Shown: positions 32,218 through 39,463 of the stretch, piece by piece
Layout of the letters: every line of letters starts with the position of its first letter
How positions within the stretch are numbered: the stretch's first letter is position 1
NCBI RefSeq assembly: GCF_039535785.1
Contig: NZ_BAAAXV010000008.1
Coordinates: forward strand, 868,001 to 932,000
Reading direction: 5' to 3'
Source: Nonomuraea helvata
GTDB taxonomy: Bacteria; Actinomycetota; Actinomycetes; Streptosporangiales; Streptosporangiaceae
Length of the DNA stretch: 64,000 nt
Program-made: the position numbers and the translations under genes
Notes under the pieces: generated by a model
Database searches by the model: none
What the model was told of the DNA's origin: nothing
The model's input: only the letters and a program-made list of their open reading frames with translations

Positions 32218-33069
32218 ATGATCAAAAGCCTTCTTCTCGTCTCGCTCGCGGCGGGGCCGCTCACCATGCCCGCGTCCCCGCCCGAGGCCGAGCTCGCCAT
32301 CCGGTCCATCACGGTACGCCCCGAGGAGCCCGTGGTGGGGGCGTACGACTCCATCCGCCTGGTGATCGACGTGGTCGCCAAGGGGGCGAGGGGCAAGGAC
32401 GGCGTCAGCGTGAAGGTGGAGCCCGGCGCCCCGCCCGGCACCGTACTGGCGGACAAGGTGACCGACGAGGCGACCGAGCCGCAGCCGCCGGCCCTGGCCC
32501 CCAGCCTGCCCGCGGCACCCGAGCCCAGCGTGGAGGTCACGCCCGGCGCTGAGCTTGGGGCGGCCAGGCGGGCGCTGTGGGACGCCATGGGAATCCTCCA
32601 GGCGCCGCGCGCGAGCGAGGACTGGGCGACCTGGCGCTTCCTGCCCGACAAGCGGCTCAACCGCTACTATCCGACCGGCACCTGGACGATCACCGCCACC
32701 GCCAAGGGGGCGCACGGCGCCACGGTCACCGAGTACGCCTCGTTCCAGTTGAGGCGCGCCACCAGGCTCACGTCGGTGACGGCCGAGGAGGCCGGGCGCT
32801 CCGGCGCGGTACGCCTGAGCGGCTCGCTGAGGAGGGTGGACCCGCGCGGCTACACCGGGTACGGCCCGTTCGCCAAGCAGTCGCTGGAGATCCTGTGGCG
32901 GCTCGACGAGTCCTCACCCTGGCAGAAGGCGGGACAGGCGACGACGGACGCCTCCGGGGCCTTCGAGACGACGGTCACGGGCCGCACGGGCGGCCTCTGG
33001 CGCGTCCGCTACCTCGGAACGGGACACTACGCCCCAGATCTCTCTAAGTCGCAACAAATTACGCAATAG
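32218..33069 (+). CDS. Secreted beta-sandwich protein, unknown function
   Basis: A 283-residue protein with a short signal peptide (MIKSLLLVSLAAGPLTMPAS). It has two Ig-like beta-rich regions joined by a Pro-rich linker (about residues 85-110). The C-terminal region (about 180-275) ends in W...ATTDASGAFETTVTGRTGGLWRVRYLGTGHY, a pattern shared with the next gene. Such domains are common in actinomycete surface proteins with no assigned activity. Start ATG 32218. It is probably anchored only by export. Confidence 0.7.
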   Translation: MIKSLLLVSLAAGPLTMPASPPEAELAIRSITVRPEEPVVGAYDSIRLVIDVVAKGARGKDGVSVKVEPGAPPGTVLADKVTDEATEPQPPALAPSLPAAPEPSVEVTPGAELGAARRALWDAMGILQAPRASEDWATWRFLPDKRLNRYYPTGTWTITATAKGAHGATVTEYASFQLRRATRLTSVTAEEAGRSGAVRLSGSLRRVDPRGYTGYGPFAKQSLEILWRLDESSPWQKAGQATTDASGAFETTVTGRTGGLWRVRYLGTGHYAPDLSKSQQITQ

Positions 33070-33213
33070 CCGAAAATGGCCCGTGGTGTGGCCTAAAACC
33101 GCCGTTGCAGAATCGTGATCGACTTTATCGCAACTTTTCCTTCTCCTTACGCGTCATTGGCGATGACGTGCCTCGAGTCGGGGCCGCGTTTCAGACGGGG
33201 AAGGACATTCGAT

Positions 33214-33711
33214 TTGAAGATGCGACGCCTAGCCGCCGGCCTGGCGGCTGCCGCCCTGGGCGCGACGATGGTGGCCACCGCCGCCTCGCCCGCCCTCGCG
33301 GACCCGGACCCGGGCCTGGACCCGGACGCCGCGGGCTACACCAGCCTGAAGTTCGACGCGAACCCCGAGCCCGCGTGGCGGGGCCGGCCCATCGACCTCG
33401 AGGGCAAGCTCTCCGTGCAGTGTGACGAGGACTACATCAGCGGCCTCGTCTCGGTTCACCACGCCGACAACTGCAACGACGAGGAGCGCTGGCACCGCCT
33501 GTCCTGGAAGCGGATCGTGATCCTCTTCCAGCCCGACGGCAGCGGCCGCTGGCAGTACGTGGACAGCGTCAGGACCAGCAGCAGCGGCTACTTCTCGACG
33601 AGCGTGACCGCCCGCACGTCCGGCACGTTCCGCGCTGTCTTCGAGGGCTCCCGCTGGCTCTCCCCCTCGGAGGGCAGGGACTGGGTGCGGGTCGTCGGCT
33701 ACCGCCGCTGA
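33214..33711 (+). CDS. Secreted protein paralogous to the upstream gene's C-terminal domain
   Basis: A 165-residue exported protein: basic start, hydrophobic segment LAAGLAAAALGATMVATAA and AxA cleavage site SPALA. The mature part is a single beta-sandwich with C69 and C83 (in SVQCDEDYISG and HADNCND) that could form a disulfide. Its end, SSSGYFSTSVTARTSGTFRAVFEGS, matches the TTDASGAFETTVTGRTGGLWRVRYLGT segment of the preceding gene in spacing. I chose TTG 33214 because GGGGAAGGA (33197-33205) is 8 bases away; ATG at 33220 would be 14 away. A strong terminator follows. Confidence 0.75.
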   Translation: MKMRRLAAGLAAAALGATMVATAASPALADPDPGLDPDAAGYTSLKFDANPEPAWRGRPIDLEGKLSVQCDEDYISGLVSVHHADNCNDEERWHRLSWKRIVILFQPDGSGRWQYVDSVRTSSSGYFSTSVTARTSGTFRAVFEGSRWLSPSEGRDWVRVVGYRR

Positions 33712-33723
33712 CCGCCCTGAGAG

Positions 33724-33753
33724 ACGCCCGGCCGGCTCTCCGGCCGGGCGTTT
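33724..33753 (+). terminator. Intrinsic terminator after the secreted-protein gene
   Basis: A perfect 12-bp stem (ACGCCCGGCCGG and its complement, 33724-33735 and 33740-33751) with a CTCT loop and a TTT tail, 12 bases beyond the stop at 33711. It also separates this gene from the convergent NmrA-like gene. Confidence 0.85.
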
Positions 33754-33771
33754 CCCATTCCCGAAGAACCT

Positions 33772-34413
33772 CTAGTACGAGACGGCGACCTGGACGCGGT
33801 GGTGCCCCGGCCGCTCCACCTCGTCCACCACCGCCACCGCCAGGTCGGCGAACGACAGCGGCGGCTCCAGCGCCGGCACCTGTCCGCCGCCGATCCGGTA
33901 ACGCCCCGTCCTGGACTCGGAGTCGTCGAGGAACACGGGCGGCGGCGCGAGCACCACCCAGTCGAGCTCCGACTCCTCGAACACCTCCAGCTCCACCGCG
34001 TGCCCCAGCGAGAACGCCCGGTGGTCGGCGGGGAAGTCCGGCGTGTCCACGAGCCGGACCCCGGGCGAGACCTCCAGCAGGCTGCCGATCCCCACCGCCA
34101 CCAGCCGGGACACCCCGGCACGGGCCAGCCCGCCCGTCAGGGCCCGGGCCGCGGCCGTGTAGAACTCCGCCGACGGCATGTCCATCCGGACCGCCGCCTG
34201 AACGGCCGCGTCGTGCCCTGCGGCCGCCTCCGCCACGCCGTCGAGGTCGGTGACGTCCCCGGCGACCACACGCACCCCCGGCGACCCTGCAAGCGCCGGA
34301 TACTTCGCGGGATCCCGCACCACGGCCGTCACCTCGTGCCCCCGCCCGGCCGCCTCCGCGACCACCCGCCTCCCGGCCCGCCCGCCGGCGCCGAAGACCA
34401 CGATCCTGCTCAC
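33772..34413 (-). CDS. NAD(P)-binding NmrA-like/atypical SDR protein
   Basis: A 213-residue single Rossmann-fold protein. GAGGRAGRRVVAEAAGRGHEVTAVVRD is the nucleotide loop, then GDVTDLDGVAEAAAGHDAAV. It lacks the YxxxK catalytic pair of classical SDRs, so it may be an NADPH sensor or a quinone/flavin-type oxidoreductase. Start is uncertain: GTG 34413 (used) or GTG 34419, with GGGAG 10 or 4 bases upstream. It is divergent from an HxlR regulator, a common pairing for redox-responsive reductases. Confidence 0.8.
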   Translation of the reverse strand: MSRIVVFGAGGRAGRRVVAEAAGRGHEVTAVVRDPAKYPALAGSPGVRVVAGDVTDLDGVAEAAAGHDAAVQAAVRMDMPSAEFYTAAARALTGGLARAGVSRLVAVGIGSLLEVSPGVRLVDTPDFPADHRAFSLGHAVELEVFEESELDWVVLAPPPVFLDDSESRTGRYRIGGGQVPALEPPLSFADLAVAVVDEVERPGHHRVQVAVSY

Positions 34414-34530
34414 TCTCACCACACTCCCGCCGCGTGCCCGGACTCTCCGGGCCACGCGCAGACGGTAAAGGGGCAGATGTCGCTTTCCGCAACGATAGTC
34501 ACCTCCGCCGCAGGCAGCGGAGTCCGCACG

Positions 34531-34536
34531 TACGAT
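34531..34536 (+). promoter_or_regulatory. Candidate -10 box TACGAT for a leaderless HxlR transcript
   Basis: TACGAT lies 6 bases before the ATG at 34543, and no ribosome site precedes that ATG. This spacing fits a leaderless transcript starting at the A of the start codon, common in actinomycetes. No clear -35 was found. Confidence 0.4.
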
Positions 34537-34542
34537 GTCCGG

Positions 34543-34911
34543 ATGGCCGAGCCTCTCGATCCGGACATGTTCACCGGGTGCCCGCCGGTGTCCGCGCCCT
34601 TCCGCGTCGGCGACAAGTGGACCGCGAAGATCATCCGCTGCCTGGAGTCGGCCCCGCGGCGCTTCACCGAGCTCCAGGCGACGCTGCGCGGCATCACCCC
34701 GAAGGTGCTCACCGAGTCCCTGCGCGCCATGGAGCGCGACGGCCTGCTCACGCGCACCGCGTACGAGGAGATCCCGCCGCGCGTCGAGTACGAGCTGACC
34801 GAGCTCGGCCGCAGCCTCATCGAGCCCATGAACGCGGGCTGCGAGTGGTCGAGACGGCACCTGGCCGAGCTGATGCACGCCCGGGAGACGTGGTACGAGG
34901 CCGCGCGGTAG
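34543..34911 (+). CDS. HxlR-family transcriptional regulator
   Basis: A 122-residue winged-helix regulator of the HxlR type. CPPVSAPFRVGDKWTAKIIRCL, RRFTELQATLRGITPKVLTESLRAMERDGLL and YELTELGRSLIEPM are the family core. The single N-terminal cysteine (C13) is the residue used by HxlR/HypR-like sensors for thiol or aldehyde stress. I start at ATG 34543; an in-frame ATG at 34477 with AAAGGGG upstream would add 22 residues. It probably controls the divergent NmrA-like gene and itself. Confidence 0.85.
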   Translation: MAEPLDPDMFTGCPPVSAPFRVGDKWTAKIIRCLESAPRRFTELQATLRGITPKVLTESLRAMERDGLLTRTAYEEIPPRVEYELTELGRSLIEPMNAGCEWSRRHLAELMHARETWYEAAR

Positions 34912-35005
34912 GCGGCACCCGGCTCTCGTGCCGCCGCAGGGCTCGGTCGTCCGGCATGGAATCGATCTAGGGGCCGATGCGTTGGTCATGCGGAGAAGGG
35001 TGATT

Positions 35006-35035
35006 TTGGGGGCCGCCGGGCAGGCGTCGTAGTCT
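35006..35035 (+). promoter_or_regulatory. Candidate promoter of moaA-mobA
   Basis: TTGGGG (35006-35011) and TAGTCT (35030-35035) are separated by 18 bases, upstream of moaA. The -35 is a moderate and the -10 a fair match to the vegetative consensus. No molybdenum-cofactor riboswitch structure was evident in the leader. Confidence 0.4.
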
Positions 35036-35070
35036 TGGCCCTCTGACGAGCGAAGAGGAGGTGACGCCCC

Positions 35071-36060
35071 GTGTTGCGAGACTCGTTCGGACGGGTGGCG
35101 ACGGATCTGCGGGTGTCCCTCACGGACAAGTGCAACCTGCGCTGCACGTACTGCATGCCGCCCGAAGGGCTCGACTGGCTCCCCAACGCGCAGCTTCTCA
35201 CCGCCGACGAGATTGTCCGCCTCGTGACGATCGGCGTCGAACGCCTGGGCGTCACCGAGGTGCGCTACACCGGTGGCGAGCCTCTCATCCGGCGCGAGCT
35301 GGTCGACATCGTCGCCCGCACCACCGCCCTGGCCCCCAGGCCGCAGGTCTCGCTGACCACCAACGGCATCGGGCTGGCCCGGCTCGCCGGGCCGCTGGCC
35401 GAGGCCGGGCTCGACCGGGTCAACGTCTCGCTCGACACGCTCGACCCCGCCACGTTCAAGCGGCTCGCCCACCGTGACCGGCACGCCGACGTGATCGCCG
35501 GGCTCGCCGCCGCTGCCGAGGCCGGTCTGACCCCCGTCAAGGTGAACGCGGTCCTCATGCGCGACGTCAACGACCACGAGGCGGTGCCGCTGCTGCGGTG
35601 GTGCCTCGAGCAGGCGTACGAGCTGCGCTTCATCGAGCAGATGCCGCTCGACGCCCAGCACGGCTGGAGCCGCGAGGGCATGGTCACCGCCGACGAGATC
35701 CTCGAGCGGCTGTCGGCCGCGTTCGCTCTCACGGCCGACGACCAGGAGGAGCGGGGCAGCGCGCCGGCCGAACGGTTCCTCGTGGACGGGGGCCCCGCCA
35801 AGGTCGGGGTGATCGGGTCGGTGACGCGGCCGTTCTGCGGCTCGTGCGACCGGGTCCGCCTCACCGCCGACGGTCAGGTGCGCAACTGCCTGTTCGCCAC
35901 GGAGGAGTCCGACCTGAAGAGCGCCATGCGCGACGGGGCGTCCGACGACGAGCTGGCCGCACGGTGGATCGCCGCCGTCGCGCGCAAGCGCGCCGGACAC
36001 GGCATCGACGACCCGTCCTTCCTCCAGCCGTCCCGGCCGATGTCCGCCATCGGCGGCTAG
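35071..36060 (+). CDS. moaA: GTP 3',8-cyclase MoaA (molybdenum cofactor biosynthesis)
   Basis: A 329-residue radical-SAM enzyme that with MoaC converts GTP to cyclic pyranopterin phosphate. The N-terminal SAM cluster is C21-x3-C25-x2-C28 (CNLRCTYC). The C-terminal substrate cluster is C256-x2-C259-x13-C273. The protein ends in the conserved GG tail. The start is GTG 35071, with GAGGAG about 10 bases upstream. The mobA fusion gene follows after 4 bases, making a cofactor operon that could serve the AOR or nitrate-reductase-type enzymes. Confidence 0.96.
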   Translation: MLRDSFGRVATDLRVSLTDKCNLRCTYCMPPEGLDWLPNAQLLTADEIVRLVTIGVERLGVTEVRYTGGEPLIRRELVDIVARTTALAPRPQVSLTTNGIGLARLAGPLAEAGLDRVNVSLDTLDPATFKRLAHRDRHADVIAGLAAAAEAGLTPVKVNAVLMRDVNDHEAVPLLRWCLEQAYELRFIEQMPLDAQHGWSREGMVTADEILERLSAAFALTADDQEERGSAPAERFLVDGGPAKVGVIGSVTRPFCGSCDRVRLTADGQVRNCLFATEESDLKSAMRDGASDDELAARWIAAVARKRAGHGIDDPSFLQPSRPMSAIGG

Positions 36061-36064
36061 CGAC

Positions 36065-36889
36065 ATGGCGCCGCCTGCGCCTGTACGGGTGCCCTTCGAC
36101 GCGGTGATCCTGGCCGGGGGAGAGGCCCGCCGGCTGGGCGGGGCCGACAAGCCCGGCCTCACGGTGGGCGGCAGGTCCCTGGTCGAGCACGTGGTGGCGG
36201 CCGTGTCCGGCGCGGGCACGACGGTCGTGGTCGGCCCCGAGCGCCCGATCCCCGGTGTGCTGTTCGCCCGCGAGGACCCGCCCAGGAGCGGCCCCGTCGC
36301 CGCCCTGGCCGCCGGGCTCGACGAGGTCGCCGCGCCGTGGGTGGTGCTCCTGGCGGGCGACCTGCCGTTCATGACCGCCGCCCACGTGACCGCCCTGCTG
36401 GAGGCCGCGCCGGGCGCTCAGGAGCCCCGCGGGGTCGTGATGGTGGACGACGGCGGCCGGGAGCAGTGGCTGGCCGGGGCGTGGCCGGCGGCCCCGCTCA
36501 AGGCGGCACTCGCCGCCTATCAGGGACGCTCGCTCAAGGGGCTGCTCGGCCCGCTGGTCGCCGTCCGGCTGGCGCTGCCCGGCAGGCCCTGGTTCGACTG
36601 CGACACAATGGACGATCTGGAGGAGGCTCGCATGAACGTGCTCAACGAATGGACCGTCCTGGCCTGCCAGGAGCTGGGCATCGACCCGGCCCGCGTGGAC
36701 CGCGACCTGATTCTCGACCTCACCAAGGAGGTCGCCCACGGCGTGGCCAGACCGGCCGCGCCCCTGACGGCGTACCTGCTGGGCCTGGCCCAGGGCGCCG
36801 GCACCGCCCCCGACGACGCGGTGGCGAAACTGATCACATTGGCGAAGAACTGGGGACAGGCGACCGCCGAGACGTTGACAGACAGCTGA
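36065..36889 (+). CDS. mobA: MobA-like guanylyltransferase fused to DUF6457 domain
   Basis: A 274-residue two-domain protein. Residues 1-185 form a MobA-type NTP-transferase: VILAGGEARRLGGADKPGL loop, LLAGDLPFMT and WFDCDTMDDLEEAR. This would attach GMP to molybdopterin. Residues 190-274 (MNVLNEWTVLACQELGIDP onward) are a DUF6457 helical domain, also found as a stand-alone actinobacterial protein. It starts 4 bases after moaA and is certainly cotranscribed. The guanylyltransferase role is from family and context; the helical domain's role is unknown. Confidence 0.88.
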   Translation: MAPPAPVRVPFDAVILAGGEARRLGGADKPGLTVGGRSLVEHVVAAVSGAGTTVVVGPERPIPGVLFAREDPPRSGPVAALAAGLDEVAAPWVVLLAGDLPFMTAAHVTALLEAAPGAQEPRGVVMVDDGGREQWLAGAWPAAPLKAALAAYQGRSLKGLLGPLVAVRLALPGRPWFDCDTMDDLEEARMNVLNEWTVLACQELGIDPARVDRDLILDLTKEVAHGVARPAAPLTAYLLGLAQGAGTAPDDAVAKLITLAKNWGQATAETLTDS

Positions 36890-37043
36890 GACTCGAACGA
36901 ACTCTTGAAGTCAAGCTCCCTCCAACCTGAAGATTTCCTGTGAATTAGGAGGCGGGAGGGAATGAAAACGCTTTCGGGAAAGCGGTCCTATCCGATGATC
37001 CGATGACTCCGGCGGTCGTGATGTTGATCAATAAGCCTGCCGG

Positions 37044-37170
37044 AGAAAAGGCGACGCCGGGTGGTTACGGGGGCAAACCACCCGGCGTCGCGTCATCGGC
37101 GTTCCGACGGGGGCCCGGAACGCCGGCACCAGCACTCCGACGGGGGACCGGAGCGCTTGGCTAAAGCGTA
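37044..37170 (-). ncRNA. Candidate 6C-like small RNA with two C5-loop hairpins and terminator
   Basis: Read on the minus strand, two stem-loops (37132-37156 and 37098-37124) have 8- to 9-bp stems and 9-base loops GTCCCCCGT and GGCCCCCGT. One stem pair differs by a compensating change (T-A to C-G). A perfect 16-bp hairpin (37051-37066 with 37076-37091), loop TGCCCCCGT, and a CTTTTCTCC tail then form a clear terminator. Two C-rich-loop hairpins plus a terminator is the architecture of the actinobacterial 6C RNA, although the runs here are five C. A TTGACG -35-like box lies at 37191-37196; the -10 is uncertain. No peptide frame is convincing. Confidence 0.65.
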
Positions 37171-37203
37171 CACCTACAACCCATGGGATGCGTCAAGACT
37201 TAG

Positions 37204-37527
37204 TCACGACCCGATCTCGCGTCGATGCAGCGGTATCTCGGTTTGGTTAGCTTCGGGCGTGTGAAAGGTAGGCGGAGGGGCACCCTTGCCCCTCTCATTG
37301 GCCCCGATTACGGCTATGTATGGCAAAAAGACGGCCCCGGCGATGAAGAGCAGCCGGTACGGCCACGGCACCGGCACCACGACGGCCAGGATCAGGCAGA
37401 TCGTACGGATGCCCATCTTGACGAGGTAGCCGATCTCACGCTTGTGGATGTCGGCCGTCAGGGACGGCTTGGCGTCCGTGACGTGGTGCACGACTGGTCT
37501 CCTACGCCACCCCTTCATATCTTCCAC
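37204..37527 (-). CDS. DUF3099-family membrane protein
   Basis: A 107-residue actinobacterial membrane protein. The conserved start VTDAKPSLTADIHKREIGYLVKMGIRTICLI leads into two hydrophobic helices (about residues 38-55 and 58-74), and a polar tail follows. The family is uncharacterised. The start is GTG 37527 (ATG at 37518 also possible). Its stop lies about 30 bases upstream of the candidate small RNA on the same strand. Confidence 0.85.
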   Translation of the reverse strand: MEDMKGWRRRPVVHHVTDAKPSLTADIHKREIGYLVKMGIRTICLILAVVVPVPWPYRLLFIAGAVFLPYIAVIGANERGKGAPPPTFHTPEANQTEIPLHRREIGS

Positions 37528-37616
37528 GGTAGACCCCGAGGGGGGAGGGCGCGACAGTGCCCCGGCGCCGGGAAGGGGTCATGCGATCATGGCCTTCGAG
37601 TAAGGAGGATGTGGAG

Positions 37617-37829
37617 ATGACGGATCGTACGTACCGCGTCACGGAGATCGTTGGCACGTCCGGGGAGAGCGTCGACGAGGCCATCCGCAACGGCATCAAG
37701 CGGGCCTCGCAGACGCTGCGTCACCTCGACTGGTTCGAGGTGACGGAGATCCGCGGCTATATCGACGCGGGGGAGGTCGCGCACTTCCAGGTCGGCATGA
37801 AGGTGGGCTTCCGCCTCGAGGACGCCTGA
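37617..37829 (+). CDS. Dodecin (flavin-storage protein)
   Basis: A 70-residue dodecin, which assembles as a hollow dodecamer binding riboflavin/FMN and buffers free flavin or CoA. The sequence (YRVTEIVGTSGESVDEAIRN and LDWFEVTEIRGYI) has the flavin-stacking tryptophan W39 and the family length. AAGGAGG (37602-37608) is 8 bases upstream of ATG 37617, so I prefer that over the GTG two codons earlier. It is monocistronic and divergent from DUF3099. Confidence 0.92.
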   Translation: MTDRTYRVTEIVGTSGESVDEAIRNGIKRASQTLRHLDWFEVTEIRGYIDAGEVAHFQVGMKVGFRLEDA

Positions 37830-37915
37830 CCGCTCTGCCCGGCTGAGCCTTCCGGCAGCCTCCGTGGCCCTGTGTGCGGCCCTGGAGGCCCCAGCGGCCG
37901 TCCACCGGCCTTGGA

Positions 37916-38047
37916 GCGGCGTCGGGGGACAGCCGGCCGGTTGGGCGGCGTCGGGGGACGCCCGGCCGGTGTGGGATGAGCAGGGACGCCCGGCCGGCGC
38001 GGGACGGTCAGGGAAACGCCCGCCCGGTGGGGGGACGGACAGGGAAA
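37916..38047. repeat. Five degenerate tandem repeats of 28-31 bases
   Basis: A unit centred on GGGGACGCCCGGCCGG recurs five times with periods of 29, 28, 30 and 31 bases between dodecin and the TldE gene. The last two units drift to GGGAAACGCCCGCCCG, and the final copy forms one arm of the terminator at 38048-38080. It is noncoding and looks like local expansion of a terminator-derived sequence. Confidence 0.7.
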
Positions 38048-38080
38048 CGCCCGCCCGAGCCGACGGGGCACGGGCGGGCG
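38048..38080 (-). terminator. Terminator of the tldD-tldE operon
   Basis: Arms CGCCCGCCCG and CGGGCGGGCG (38048-38057, 38071-38080) with a 13-base loop, followed on the minus strand by TTTCCCT, 12 bases past the TldE stop at 38093. Confidence 0.75.
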
Positions 38081-38092
38081 CGGGTGAGACGG

Positions 38093-39463
38093 TCAGCTGG
38101 CCTGGCTGACCGTGGACATGTTGAAGTCCGGCACCCGGACCGGCGGCATGACGGTGCGCTGGAAGTAGTCGTTCCACTCCCGCGGCAGCGTGCGCTCGGC
38201 CGCCCCCACCTCGCTGAGCCGCCCGAGCAGGTCCACCGGGCTCTCGTTGAAGCGGAAGTTGTTCACCTCGCCCACGACCTCACCGTGCTCGATCAGGTAC
38301 ACCCCGTCGCGGGTCAGCCCGGTCACCAGCAGCGTCTGGGGGTCGACCTCGCGGATGTACCACAGGCAGGTGACCAGCAGCCCGTGCCGCGTGGAGGCGA
38401 TCATGTCCTCCAGCGAGCCGCCGCCGGAGGGCCCCGACATGATCAGGTTGTCGATCCCCGGCGTCACCCGCAGCCCGCTCAGCTCCGCCGAGTAGCGGGT
38501 CTGCAGCAGCGCCTCCAGCGTGCCGTCCTTGATCCAGTCGGTCGGCCCCAGCGGCAGCCCGTTGTCGAACACCGAGCTCTCCCTGCTGGAGGCGTGCGCC
38601 CTCACGAACGGCGCGCACGCGATGCCCGCCGCCCCCGGATCGCTCGACAGCGTGACGGGGAGCGTGGCCAGCTGTTCGCCCACCCGCGTGCCGCCGCCGG
38701 GCTTGGAGAACACCGAACGCCCGTCGAGGGCGTCCCGCGCCCCGGCCGACCAGAACAGGTAGATCATCAGGTCGGCGACCGCGCTGGGCGGCAGCAGCGT
38801 CTCGTAACGCCCCGCCGGCAGGTCCACCCGGGTCTTGGCCCATTCCAGCCGCCGCGCCAGCGAGGCGTCCAGCGCCGCCACGTCCACATCGGTGAAGTCC
38901 TGCGTGGACACGCCCGTCCACGCCGAGCGCTTCAGGTCGGCCGACTTGGCGTTGAGCTCCAGCCGCCCCGTCGGCTGGTCGTGGCGCAGCCGCAGACCCG
39001 TGGACGTGCCGAGGAACGTCGAGTTGAGCGAGTGCTCCGCGAAGCCGTACAGCTTCCTGCCGCCCGCCTCGGCCGCCGCGAACGCCTCGCCGAGCGCCGG
39101 CGCGAACCCCTCGAACACCCCGATGTCGGTCGGCTCGACGGAGGAGCCCCAGTGCGGCGACTCCGGCACGCCCTCGACGAGCGGGCGGGCGTCCTCGGCC
39201 GGCTGGGCGTCCCGCGCGGCCGCGTCGGCCGCCGCCACCACGTCCGCGAGCTGCTCGTCGCGTACGATCGACCGCGACACGACCCCGGTGCTCCCGCCCG
39301 AGATCGAGATCACGGTCACCCGCGAGGAGCGGGCGACGCCGTTCGTGGTGAGGGTGTTGCCCGCGAAGCGCAGGTTGGCCGTGGAGCCCTCGTCCACGAG
39401 CACCACGCAGTCGTCGTTCGCCGAGAGCTCCAAAGCCTTCTCGACCATCTCCTGAGGCGTCAC
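38093..39463 (-). CDS. TldE/PmbA-family protease subunit
   Basis: A 456-residue TldE (PmbA) homologue, the metal-lacking partner of TldD. The TldD/TldE heterodimer degrades unfolded peptides and matures certain RiPPs in enterobacteria. It shows the three-region architecture (RFAGNTLTTNGVARSSRVTV, then the central region, then GLRVTPGIDNLIMSGPSGGGSLEDMI) and no HExxxH, as expected for TldE. Its GTG overlaps the TldD stop (GTGA), so the pair is translated together. Confidence 0.93.
   Translation of the reverse strand: MTPQEMVEKALELSANDDCVVLVDEGSTANLRFAGNTLTTNGVARSSRVTVISISGGSTGVVSRSIVRDEQLADVVAAADAAARDAQPAEDARPLVEGVPESPHWGSSVEPTDIGVFEGFAPALGEAFAAAEAGGRKLYGFAEHSLNSTFLGTSTGLRLRHDQPTGRLELNAKSADLKRSAWTGVSTQDFTDVDVAALDASLARRLEWAKTRVDLPAGRYETLLPPSAVADLMIYLFWSAGARDALDGRSVFSKPGGGTRVGEQLATLPVTLSSDPGAAGIACAPFVRAHASSRESSVFDNGLPLGPTDWIKDGTLEALLQTRYSAELSGLRVTPGIDNLIMSGPSGGGSLEDMIASTRHGLLVTCLWYIREVDPQTLLVTGLTRDGVYLIEHGEVVGEVNNFRFNESPVDLLGRLSEVGAAERTLPREWNDYFQRTVMPPVRVPDFNMSTVSQAS

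Noticed and set aside
37061..37264. Possible leader peptide with SDGGPER repeats
   Set aside because: The repeat is explained by the two similar RNA hairpins of the candidate minus-strand small RNA; the frame has no ribosome site.
37916..38047. CRISPR array
   Set aside because: Repeat units are degenerate and contiguous without unique spacers, and no cas gene is present.
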